DNA of 11,620 nucleotides from Aliterella sp. RAGGC_92 (GTDB lineage: Bacteria > Cyanobacteriota > Cyanobacteriia > Cyanobacteriales > Chroococcidiopsidaceae), in NCBI GenBank assembly GCA_030826005.1, contig JAPJOW010000020.1:1-11620 (forward strand), read 5' to 3'. The notes beneath the pieces were generated by a model that searched no databases, was not told the DNA's origin, and worked only from the letters and a program-made list of their open reading frames with translations. A program made the position numbers and the translations under genes. Shown here in pieces: positions 6,114 through 11,603 of this stretch; positions within the stretch are counted from its first letter, which is position 1, and the number at the start of each line of letters is the position of its first letter.

Positions 6114-7775
6114 ATGATCTCTGGGATTCAAACTTTACCTACAGAAGTTGTACACTTAATCGCTGCCGGAGAAGTAATTGATTCATTAGCGGCGGTGGTA
6201 CGCGAACTTGTCGAAAACGCTATAGATGCAGGCGCGACGCGGATTGTAATTTCTGTGTGGGCAAATCAGTGGCGGGTGCGCGTTTCTGATAACGGTTGTG
6301 GGATGCAGCTTGACGATTTAAAACAAGCCGCCACCGCTCATAGTACAAGTAAAATTCGTAACTGCGAAGACTTGTGGCAAATTAATAGTTTGGGCTTTCG
6401 GGGGGAAGCTTTGCACAGTTTGGCGCAACTGGCTGATTTAGAAGTTCTTAGTCGCAATCAAACTAGCGATGAAGCTTGGCGCGTTAGCTATTGTCCCCAA
6501 GGAGAACCCGTAGAAATAGAAACAGTAGCGATCGCACCGGGTACAGTAGTTACAGTAGACAACTTATTTGGTACGTGGTGGGAACGCCGCGAAGGATTGC
6601 CAACAATTGCCCAACAAACAAAAGCAATTCAAACTACTATCGGACAAATTGCTTTATGTCATCCGCAAATAACTTGGGTAGCGTGGCTAGATGACCGTCA
6701 GTGGTTTACGCTGAGTCCGGGGATAGGTACGCAACAGCTATTACCGCAAATTGTTCGTCAATTGCGGGTAGGAGACTTGCAGCAGTTAAAAGTTGAATTA
6801 CCGCAACTAGGAGCGGAAAATCTGGGATTATTGCAATTGGTGTTGGGTTTACCCGATAGATGCCATCGCCATCGCCCAGATTGGGTAAAAGTCGCTGTAA
6901 ATGGGCGGATGGTGAAGTTGCCAGAAATAGAGCAAACTATCTTAGCTGCTACTGCCAAGACCTTACCACGCGATCGCTATCCAGTTTGTTTTTTGCACCT
7001 CAAAATCAGTCCCAATCAAGTTAATTGGAATCGTCACCCAGCGAAAACCGAAATTTACTTAAATAATCTCAGTCATTGGCAAGAACAAGTCAGTCAAGCT
7101 ATTGAGCAAGTTTTACGCCTTAATAGCGATAGCGTATGCGAACAAGTCCATAACACGCGGATAGGGAAAGTAATTAAAGCCGCCGAAGCCCAAGGTACTT
7201 ATGGAGTAAAGCCCGTACCGCAAATAGAGGCAAGTTTTAGTTTAAAGGCGGTTTCTCAAGTCCACAATACTTATATTATGGCGGAGCATCCAGGGGGCTT
7301 GTGGTTAGTAGAACAACACATTGCTCACGAACGAGTTTTGTACGACCAATTGTTAACCAACTGGAAGTTAGTTAAGTTAGAAACTCCTGCTATTCTCAAC
7401 AATTTATCCACAATTCAAACTTTACAATTAGAACGAATTGGCTTAGAAATAGAGCCTTTTGGCGATAATGTGTGGGCAGTTCGCAGCGCACCAGCATTGT
7501 TAGTAGAGCGAGAAGATTGCGCTGAGGCACTTTTAGAGCTTAGTTTAGGCGGAGACTTACAAACCGCGCAAGTTGCTGTCGCCTGTCGCAGTGCAATCCG
7601 CAATGGTACGCCGTTGAGTTTAGAACAAATGCAGACTCTTTTAGACCAGTGGCAAAGAACTCGCAACCCCCGAACTTGTCCGCATGGTCGCCCAATTTAC
7701 CTATCATTGGAAGAAACAGCTTTATCCCGCTTTTTCCGTCGTCATTGGGTAATTGGCAAAAGTCACGGTATTTGA
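6114..7775 (+). CDS. mutL: DNA mismatch repair protein MutL
   Basis: Links mismatch recognition by MutS to strand removal. The N-terminal GHKL ATPase is complete: IAAGEVI (16-22), E31/E34/N35 in RELVENAIDAGAT, DNGCG (59-63), HSTSKI (76-81) and GFRGEAL (94-100). The transducer domain ends with VNWNRHPAKTE (303-313). After a short linker, the C-terminal domain (about 372-553) has the endonuclease metal-site motifs EQHIAHERVLYD (400-411), ACRSAIRNG (490-498), CPHGRP (522-527) and FFRR (540-543), so nicking activity is likely. The canonical DQHA...E motif is altered to EQHI...D, a conservative change at metal ligands. At 553 aa it is shorter than typical 600-650-aa MutL, mostly in the linker. It marks the end of the conserved block; accessory DNA begins downstream. 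Confidence 0.97.
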   Translation: MISGIQTLPTEVVHLIAAGEVIDSLAAVVRELVENAIDAGATRIVISVWANQWRVRVSDNGCGMQLDDLKQAATAHSTSKIRNCEDLWQINSLGFRGEALHSLAQLADLEVLSRNQTSDEAWRVSYCPQGEPVEIETVAIAPGTVVTVDNLFGTWWERREGLPTIAQQTKAIQTTIGQIALCHPQITWVAWLDDRQWFTLSPGIGTQQLLPQIVRQLRVGDLQQLKVELPQLGAENLGLLQLVLGLPDRCHRHRPDWVKVAVNGRMVKLPEIEQTILAATAKTLPRDRYPVCFLHLKISPNQVNWNRHPAKTEIYLNNLSHWQEQVSQAIEQVLRLNSDSVCEQVHNTRIGKVIKAAEAQGTYGVKPVPQIEASFSLKAVSQVHNTYIMAEHPGGLWLVEQHIAHERVLYDQLLTNWKLVKLETPAILNNLSTIQTLQLERIGLEIEPFGDNVWAVRSAPALLVEREDCAEALLELSLGGDLQTAQVAVACRSAIRNGTPLSLEQMQTLLDQWQRTRNPRTCPHGRPIYLSLEETALSRFFRRHWVIGKSHGI

Positions 7776-7964
7776 AAAATGTTGCTATCAAAATATCACA
7801 AATTTTGCAGTCAGCTAAACACTACAAACTCTAATACTCTTATGTTATTCGAGCGAGTTATAGCGATTGCCCTGTTTACTCACGCCAGTAGTTACAACAG
7901 AGGAAACCTCATGAGCGTTAGTGGCTTCCTATTACTACCAAGCTTAACCCATATGGCGCTATCA
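7776..7964. other. Gene-free DNA between mutL and the attC-like site
   Basis: Short frames here lack ribosome binding sites and recognisable sequence, so I call no gene. The stretch holds an imperfect hairpin (7888-7938, listed separately) and an AGCTTAAC at 7941-7948 that is inverted relative to GTTAAGCT at 7978-7985 inside the attC-like site. I see no strong terminator directly after mutL. On the toxin side of the attC-like site, a 5-bp hairpin CTCAG/CTGAG (8050-8067) lies before the toxin stop codon. Confidence 0.6.
7888..7938. repeat. Imperfect nested inverted repeat downstream of mutL
   Basis: AGGAAACC (7901-7908) pairs with GGCTTCCT (7923-7930) with one mismatch around a 14-base loop containing TCATGA. 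Outside it, GTAGT (7888-7892) can pair with ACTAC (7934-7938). A smaller alternative hairpin, GAGG-AAA-CCTC, overlaps the left arm. There is no T-run on either side, so it is not a classic terminator. Confidence 0.4.
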
Positions 7965-8049
7965 ATTTAACGGAATAGTTAAGCTGCCGCAGATAGATTT
8001 TGCTATGAAAAATTGCTTTGATACGGTCGGCTCACATGAATTGTTAAGC
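7965..8049 (-). other. attC-like integron recombination site after PanAT
   Basis: Read on the minus strand, this 85-bp site has the ordered parts of an attC site: R'' GCTTAAC (8049-8043, fits RYYYAAC); AATTCATGTGAGCCGAC, close to the classical spacer and L'' box; a variable middle with its own ATTTT/AAAAT hairpin; GCGGCAGCTTAACT, close to the classical L' box; and R' GTTAAAT (7971-7965, fits GTTRRRY fully). The ends pair through TTAAC/GTTAA. L-box pairing is imperfect (AGC and CG with a 2-base bulge). The site lies 39 bases after the stop of the toxin gene and in the orientation expected if the antitoxin-toxin operon is its cassette. No integrase gene is in the window. It was judged by eye; a covariance search would settle it. 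Confidence 0.65.
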
Positions 8050-8088
8050 CTCAGCAATTTACCTGAGTAGGTAATGCTTAATAATATT

Positions 8089-8481
8089 TTATAATATTCC
8101 TAAAAACGCTTTGAGAGCATTTTTATATTTATTACTTAAACGCTTAGAAGCTAAACCACCTTGTTGAATTTTCTCAAGAACAGTAGCAGAACAAGATCCT
8201 TTTGGAATAGGGCTACCAACAGTTATTAAATTAGCTAGATCGGTAGCATTCATCTCACGAGCAAATTGATATGCAACAATAGATTCTCGAACAATAAAAT
8301 TTGGTACATCTGAACCAGGCGTAAGAATACAAGAAATTTCAGAAGTAGTTCTTCGAGTAGTTACATTTACAAATAGATAATTATTCTCAGAGGTTTGTGC
8401 AATTGCAATATAGAGATGTTCGCCGTTAGGAGGGGTATTAATCAAAAAAGCATCTCCCAAATTAATGGTGATGCTAGTCAT
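8089..8481 (-). CDS. Probable PemK/MazF-like toxin paired with Panacea antitoxin
   Basis: A 130-aa protein starting with strands typical of an SH3-like toxin barrel: NLGDAFLINTPPNGEHLYIAIAQ (7-29), NNYLFVNVTTRR (33-44), SCILTPGSDVPNFIVRESIVAYQFAREM (50-77). The order GDxF-hydrophobic, HLYIxIA, VNVTT, CIL-PG-D-FI--ES-V-Y resembles PemK/MazF-type endoribonucleases. A helical end follows (95-130, VLEKIQQGGLASKRLSNKYKNALKAFL). The gene overlaps the upstream Panacea gene by 8 bases (ATGACTAG), the standard toxin-antitoxin arrangement, so it is inferred to be the toxin. The enzymatic activity is a guess from the pattern; MazF catalytic residues are not obvious. An attC-like site lies just downstream. 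Confidence 0.75.
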   Translation of the reverse strand: MTSITINLGDAFLINTPPNGEHLYIAIAQTSENNYLFVNVTTRRTTSEISCILTPGSDVPNFIVRESIVAYQFAREMNATDLANLITVGSPIPKGSCSATVLEKIQQGGLASKRLSNKYKNALKAFLGIL

Positions 8482-9037
8482 AAAGAACTTTGTCTAAATA
8501 TGCTTCCCGAATTGCTTCTTGCTGAATTTCTTGTATTTCTTCGTCGCTTTTACCAACATTCTTGAGAATATCTTCCACTGAAATTGGGATAGCCGATCCA
8601 TGAGGATCTTGCCATTCTGGAAGATCATGAGTCCACTCAGCAACATCAAAGGGATCGAGATGTCCAAAAGTTGTATAAACCTGCTGGATAATTTCTTCCT
8701 CCTCCTCACAGAGGTCTTCCTTTCCTGGATCGGCTATCAAGGAAACAGATTTTGGGATACGAGGAGAAATGAACTTAGACCACAAAGGTAAAGCATCATC
8801 AACGGGTCGTCCTTTAATTAGATCGTAAACACCACTAAGAACAGGACCATAATCCATTGAGACGTAATGATCGCCAGTAATTGGCTGCTCCATACGTTGT
8901 AAAGCAACCCGATCGGCTATATAAAGCATCTTAAGCAAGCCTAGGTGTTTCATAGGCTTGCCATGTAACTTTAATAGAACTGCGGCGGCTTCAACAGCTT
9001 TTTCAGGATGAAACCGAAACTGGATTGACATAACCAT
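8474..9037 (-). CDS. Panacea-domain (PanA, DUF4065) antitoxin
   Basis: The 187-aa product carries the Panacea domain (DUF4065, also in SocA and GepA-type proteins): KMLYIADRVALQRMEQPITGDHYVSMDYGPVLSGVYDLI (36-74) and the HDLPEW motif (137-142). Panacea domains are known as promiscuous antitoxins paired with many unrelated toxins, and SocA is also a proteolysis adaptor. After the acidic EEEEE stretch (111-115) the helical C-terminus ends in YLDKVLYD. ATG 9037 has AGGTGA 8 bases upstream, which favours it over the in-frame ATG at 9031. It is the first gene of a two-gene operon and overlaps the toxin start by 8 bases. It probably neutralises the downstream protein by direct contact. Confidence 0.9.
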   Translation of the reverse strand: MVMSIQFRFHPEKAVEAAAVLLKLHGKPMKHLGLLKMLYIADRVALQRMEQPITGDHYVSMDYGPVLSGVYDLIKGRPVDDALPLWSKFISPRIPKSVSLIADPGKEDLCEEEEEIIQQVYTTFGHLDPFDVAEWTHDLPEWQDPHGSAIPISVEDILKNVGKSDEEIQEIQQEAIREAYLDKVLYD

Positions 9038-9061
9038 TTAAAAAATCACCTCTATATCCCC

Positions 9062-9099
9062 ATTGTATAGGTTACCCACTGTCAAGCATTATTTTGGGT
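9062..9099 (-). promoter_or_regulatory. Candidate promoter/operator of the PanAT operon
   Basis: On the minus strand a TTGACA (9085-9080) precedes TATACAAT (9069-9062), but the spacing is only 10-12 bases, too short for a normal sigma-70 promoter. TACAAT alone may serve as a -10 box. An inverted repeat ACCCA (9074-9078) / TGGGT (9095-9099) flanks the TTGACA and could be an operator. The evidence is weak and the exact promoter is not settled. Confidence 0.3.
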
Positions 9100-9165
9100 T
9101 ATGTGAAAAACTTATGTAACAAAGCTTGATGTGATAAAGCGATCGCACCCTACATCAATAAAATA

Positions 9166-9206
9166 ATGGTTTCAAATCTAATATGCGATCGCATCTGCTA
9201 CTTTAG
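9166..9206 (+). repeat. HIP1-centred dispersed repeat, copy A
   Basis: Starts ATGGTTTCAAATCTAATATG, carries HIP1 at 9185-9192, then a 3-base spacer and TGCTACTTTAG. The first 27 bases match copy B at 25 positions. The CTA at 9198-9200 within TGCTAC is the TAG stop codon of brnA on the minus strand. It lies between the PanAT operon and the BrnTA pair. Confidence 0.75.
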
Positions 9207-9452
9207 CCGCTCTAGTTCTTCTCGTAACACTTTTCGCAACGTAGTCTCTAAAGGCTCCTTTTGTTGGTGAATATGTTGACGCAACGCTTCGTTAATTAAG
9301 CTTTGATAATTGCCTCCACCCGCCCTATGAACTTGCTCTTTGAACCAGACAAGAATTTCCTCATCTAACCGAATCGTAATGCGAGTCTTTCCTGCGGTTA
9401 CAGGCTCGATTGCTCCTCGTTTTCCTTGACTGAAATCGTATTCTTCATCCAT
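9198..9452 (-). CDS. brnA: BrnA-type RHH antitoxin
   Basis: An 84-aa antitoxin that neutralises BrnT and represses the operon through a ribbon-helix-helix dimer. A linker (1-18) precedes the DNA-binding core KTRITIRLDEEILVWFKEQ (22-40) and GNYQSLINEALRQHI (47-61), with the strand-helix-helix pattern and the WF/GNYQSLIN signature of BrnA/CopG-like antitoxins. A charged helix follows (65-84, PLETTLRKVLREELERLK). It starts 3 bases after the brnT stop, so the pair is transcribed toxin first, as usual for brnTA. Its stop codon is within dispersed repeat copy A. The family call is firm on both sequence and partner. Confidence 0.9.
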   Translation of the reverse strand: MDEEYDFSQGKRGAIEPVTAGKTRITIRLDEEILVWFKEQVHRAGGGNYQSLINEALRQHIHQQKEPLETTLRKVLREELERLK

Positions 9453-9455
9453 GAT

Positions 9456-9725
9456 TTATCCCTCTTCTAAATATTGGGTTAGTTCTAGCCGCGTTGCTTT
9501 TCGAGCCGAGATTAAACGAATCTCCCCGCCACGCAACGTATACACCACTACGAGAACTCGACCGAACGCATCAATACCGATGGTGATAAACCGTTCTTCC
9601 TCAAACCGCTCATCACTGACTGTCACTGCTAAATCGTCCGAGAACACCGACACCGCATCGGCAAAATCAATTCCGTGCTTGTTGATATTAGTAGCAGCTT
9701 TGTCGTTGTCCCACTGATATACCAT
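9456..9725 (-). CDS. brnT: BrnT-family ribonuclease toxin
   Basis: An 89-aa toxin of the RelE-like fold; BrnT family proteins cut RNA and are held by BrnA. Family features are clear: VYQWDNDKAATNINKHGIDFADAVSVF (2-28), then EERFITIGIDAFGRVLVVVYTLRGGEIRLISARKATRLE, where the GRVLVVVYT and ISAR stretches are typical. I chose ATG 9725 because the longer frame from 9752 would begin inside the operator palindrome and add nine residues absent from BrnT proteins. There is no obvious Shine-Dalgarno, and the mRNA may be nearly leaderless. It is first in the operon and followed by brnA after 3 bases. Confidence 0.92.
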   Translation of the reverse strand: MVYQWDNDKAATNINKHGIDFADAVSVFSDDLAVTVSDERFEEERFITIGIDAFGRVLVVVYTLRGGEIRLISARKATRLELTQYLEEG

Positions 9726-9731
9726 ACTGCT

Positions 9732-9752
9732 ATTGTATGTACAAATGTACAT
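9732..9752 (-). promoter_or_regulatory. brnTA operator palindrome with adjacent -10 box
   Basis: ATGTACAAATGTACAT (9737-9752) has perfect 7-bp inverted arms around AA, 11 bases upstream of the brnT ATG. Directly downstream on the minus strand is TACAAT (9737-9732), a good -10 hexamer, with a weak TTGCTC 19 bases further up as a possible -35. A BrnA-BrnT complex bound at the palindrome would block this promoter. The repressor assignment is inferred from known brnTA autoregulation. Confidence 0.65.
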
Positions 9753-9801
9753 GATAGAGCAATCAGAATTTTGGAGAATACTTAAGAGGCGATTTTAATT
9801 A

Positions 9802-9848
9802 ATGGTTTCCAATTTAATATGCGATCGCCTAAAGTTGCTATTTTAGTA
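9802..9848 (+). repeat. HIP1-centred dispersed repeat, copy B
   Basis: Starts ATGGTTTCCAATTTAATATG, has HIP1 at 9821-9828, a 7-base spacer and TGCTATTTTAGTAAA. It is nearly identical to copy A over its left 27 bases. It lies in the divergent region between the brnTA promoter and the kinase gene, ending about 20 bases before the kinase ATG, so it may sit in that gene's leader. Confidence 0.75.
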
Positions 9849-9868
9849 AAATCTCAACAATTGGGACA

Positions 9869-10417
9869 ATGAAAAAAGTAGCAGTGTTTGGCAATGCTGG
9901 CGGCGGTAAATCAACTCTCAGCAAAAGATTATCGCAAATTACTGGTTTGCCACTTTACGTTTTAGACAAGATTCAATATCCATCCGGTGACATTGAGCTT
10001 CCACCGGATGATTATAAACGCATCCATGAGAAAATTTTAGCTACTGACCGATGGATCGTTGATGGGTTTGGTTGCAAGGAAACTCTCTGGCTACGATTGA
10101 ACGAGGCGGATAGCCTAGTTTTTGTAGATTTACCGCTATACGTGCATTTTTGGTGGGTGACTAAACGATTAATTACAGGGTACTGGAAACCACCAGAAAG
10201 CTGGTCGCAAAACAGCCCAATTTTGAAAAGTTCCCTGAATAGCTACCGGGTGCTGTGGTTATGTCACAAATATTTGACCCCAAAATATCGGGAGTATATC
10301 AAACAGTCCCAGAGTACCAAAAGTGTTTATCACTTAAGATCGGCCCTACAGATTTCGCAATTTTTTGAATTGATTGAAAACAAAACTAATTTTGAAGATG
10401 GCGCATCAGCCTATTGA
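9869..10417 (+). CDS. P-loop kinase-like protein (adenylate kinase/FlaR-type)
   Basis: A 182-aa soluble NTP-binding protein. The Walker A motif FGNAGGGKSTLSKRL (7-21) follows strand 1 (KVAVFG). LYVLDKIQY (29-37), with the acidic residue of the nucleoside monophosphate site, is followed by WIVDGFG (62-68) and SLVFVDLPL (82-90), a Walker B-like strand. This order matches small kinases annotated as adenylate kinase-like or DNA topology modulation FlaR-related. The long LID domain of true adenylate kinase is missing, so the substrate is unknown. The Trp-rich VHFWWVTKRLITGYWKPPESW stretch (92-112) is typical of the group. It stands alone on the plus strand, flanked by repeat copies B and C, which suggests mobility as a unit. 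The stop codon overlaps the start of copy C. Confidence 0.85.
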   Translation: MKKVAVFGNAGGGKSTLSKRLSQITGLPLYVLDKIQYPSGDIELPPDDYKRIHEKILATDRWIVDGFGCKETLWLRLNEADSLVFVDLPLYVHFWWVTKRLITGYWKPPESWSQNSPILKSSLNSYRVLWLCHKYLTPKYREYIKQSQSTKSVYHLRSALQISQFFELIENKTNFEDGASAY

Positions 10418-10468
10418 TGGCTTTAAATTGTTCAGTATGCGATCGCGCTTGTTGCTACTTTACTAAAC
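10417..10468 (+). repeat. HIP1-centred dispersed repeat, copy C
   Basis: Starts ATGGCTTTAAATTG, has HIP1 at 10439-10446, a 6-base spacer and TGCTACTTTACTAAA. It fills the 45-base gap between two convergent genes: the kinase stop (10415-10417) touches its left end and the PAP stop (10463-10465) lies in its right end. Confidence 0.7.
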
Positions 10469-11158
10469 TTTGCGGATGGCGATTGTATAAGATGCTCGTT
10501 GCTTGGACTCTCGTTGAGTTTTCACAATCCGAAAATCGCGATCGCAGTAAAGATGCTCTAATTGAGGAGTGGCTTGGAGAATTTTCTCCACCTTTTTAGT
10601 GGTAGTTCGATCTAAGTTCTTCAATTTAGTCAACTTAGGAGAAGCAACGGCTTTTGTAAACCAGGCATCTGCCATCTCCACAGTAAAAGACTTAGCTCGG
10701 ATTCGCAACGCTTGTTCAACGCCTACATTTTCAATCAACCATTGCCGATCTCTGACTTCGTACCGTTGAATTAGCATAAAGTCATAAGCCACCAGCCACG
10801 AGGATAGATTTTTTAATATAGGAATGCGAGAACCGGGCGCGTACCGTGCCATATTTGCGTAGTAGCCATCGGGGTGAAAGATTTGGTAGGATTGGTCGCG
10901 GATACGTCCCGGAAAAATGTCTTGAAAGGGAATAGTAGACCAGAGGGATAGCCAAACTCCCTGAACTAAAGAAGCCTGATCGCTGGCTACTGGAAATGGA
11001 TTGCGCTGCTGAAGTTCTGCAAATAGTGCTGCAAGTTCTGTCTTGTAAAACTGATTTTTTTGTGCCAAAGAATCACTATCGCGCCCAGTAACTAGACGCA
11101 ACACAGCTTGTTTCAAATCCTCTGTACTTTTTTGGGTGAAGTTATCTAGGTTTGCCAT
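10463..11158 (-). CDS. PAP/fibrillin-family protein
   Basis: Plastid lipid-associated proteins (fibrillins, plastoglobulins) bind lipids in chloroplasts and thylakoid-associated droplets; cyanobacteria carry relatives. The 231-aa product shows the PAP layout: an N-terminal helix (STEDLKQAVLRLVTG), a spacer, then LAALFAELQQRNPFPVASDQASLVQGVWLSLWSTIPFQD (42-80) with the NPxP motif and GVWxLxxS-like stretch, and IFPGRIRDQSYQIFHPDGYYANMARY (81-106). The C-terminal part (120-231) is polar with KKVEKILQ and ends in TIAIRKV. No signal peptide is present, so it is cytoplasmic or peripheral on thylakoids. A role in lipid or pigment handling is inferred from the family. It is convergent with the kinase gene, with repeat copies C and D on either side. 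Confidence 0.86.
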   Translation of the reverse strand: MANLDNFTQKSTEDLKQAVLRLVTGRDSDSLAQKNQFYKTELAALFAELQQRNPFPVASDQASLVQGVWLSLWSTIPFQDIFPGRIRDQSYQIFHPDGYYANMARYAPGSRIPILKNLSSWLVAYDFMLIQRYEVRDRQWLIENVGVEQALRIRAKSFTVEMADAWFTKAVASPKLTKLKNLDRTTTKKVEKILQATPQLEHLYCDRDFRIVKTQRESKQRASYTIAIRKV

Positions 11159-11223
11159 AGACGTTACTATTCATCTTTTAGTCTAGTTTGTGGGGCAAAG
11201 TGTCTGTAGAAACAATTTTATTA

Positions 11224-11268
11224 ACGGTTTTAAATTCATTGGCGATCGCATCAAGGTGCTACTTAACA
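11224..11268 (+). repeat. HIP1-centred dispersed repeat, copy D
   Basis: Starts ACGGTTTTAAATTC, has HIP1 at 11242-11249, a 7-base spacer and TGCTACTTAACAAA. It lies 66 bases upstream of the PAP gene's ATG and about 60 bases after the stop of the next antitoxin gene on the minus strand. Its left arm differs more from A and B, but the core order and spacing are kept. Confidence 0.65.
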
Positions 11269-11330
11269 AAAATCTTGATGACTAAGAGTTTACAAAATCA
11301 GTTCGCGCAAAAGCACGGAAACTGGGAAGT

Positions 11331-11603
11331 TTATTGACGTATACTAGCAGCATTTTTCTGTGCTTCTGCATAGATTCGTAAAGCCGCAGCCATATGTTGC
11401 TCGGCTTCTTCTCCTTTGGATTGAAACCATAATAAAGTCTCAGAATCGACACGAATAGCGACAGTTGCTAACGAAGAAGAAGGCATCCGCAATTTTGCTT
11501 TTGAGAAAAACTCATCGGTAAGAGGTGGAATATCAGATGTATCAATCTCATCATCTGACATTGCATCAATTCTATTCCAATCCGTTCTTGAGATATTGTT
11601 CAT
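11331..11603 (-). CDS. BrnA-family antitoxin, partner outside the window
   Basis: A 90-aa protein when started at ATG 11603, which has AAAGGAAA about 4 bases upstream; a longer frame from 11618 adds five residues (MKGNI) that encode the ribosome binding site. SDIPPLTDEFFSKAKLRMPSS followed by ATVAIRVDSETLLWFQSKGEEAEQHMAAALRIYAEAQK is the BrnA signature: a conserved tract before a ribbon-helix-helix core. It is a different BrnA lineage from the one at 9198-9452. A BrnT-like toxin gene would be expected just beyond the right edge on the same strand, but the window ends 17 bases upstream. Its stop is 60 bases from repeat copy D. Confidence 0.85.
   Translation of the reverse strand: MNNISRTDWNRIDAMSDDEIDTSDIPPLTDEFFSKAKLRMPSSSLATVAIRVDSETLLWFQSKGEEAEQHMAAALRIYAEAQKNAASIRQ

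Noticed and set aside
7779..7970. Small plus-strand frames after mutL
   Set aside because: No ribosome binding site, no recognisable sequence, and they run into the attC-like site.
9080..9085. TTGACA as the -35 box of the PanAT promoter
   Set aside because: The nearest -10-like hexamers are only 10-12 bases away, too short for a standard promoter; kept only as a weak regulatory candidate.
10414..10599. 61-aa plus-strand frame starting at the kinase stop
   Set aside because: It covers repeat copy C and the antisense of the PAP gene end, with no ribosome binding site or recognisable sequence.
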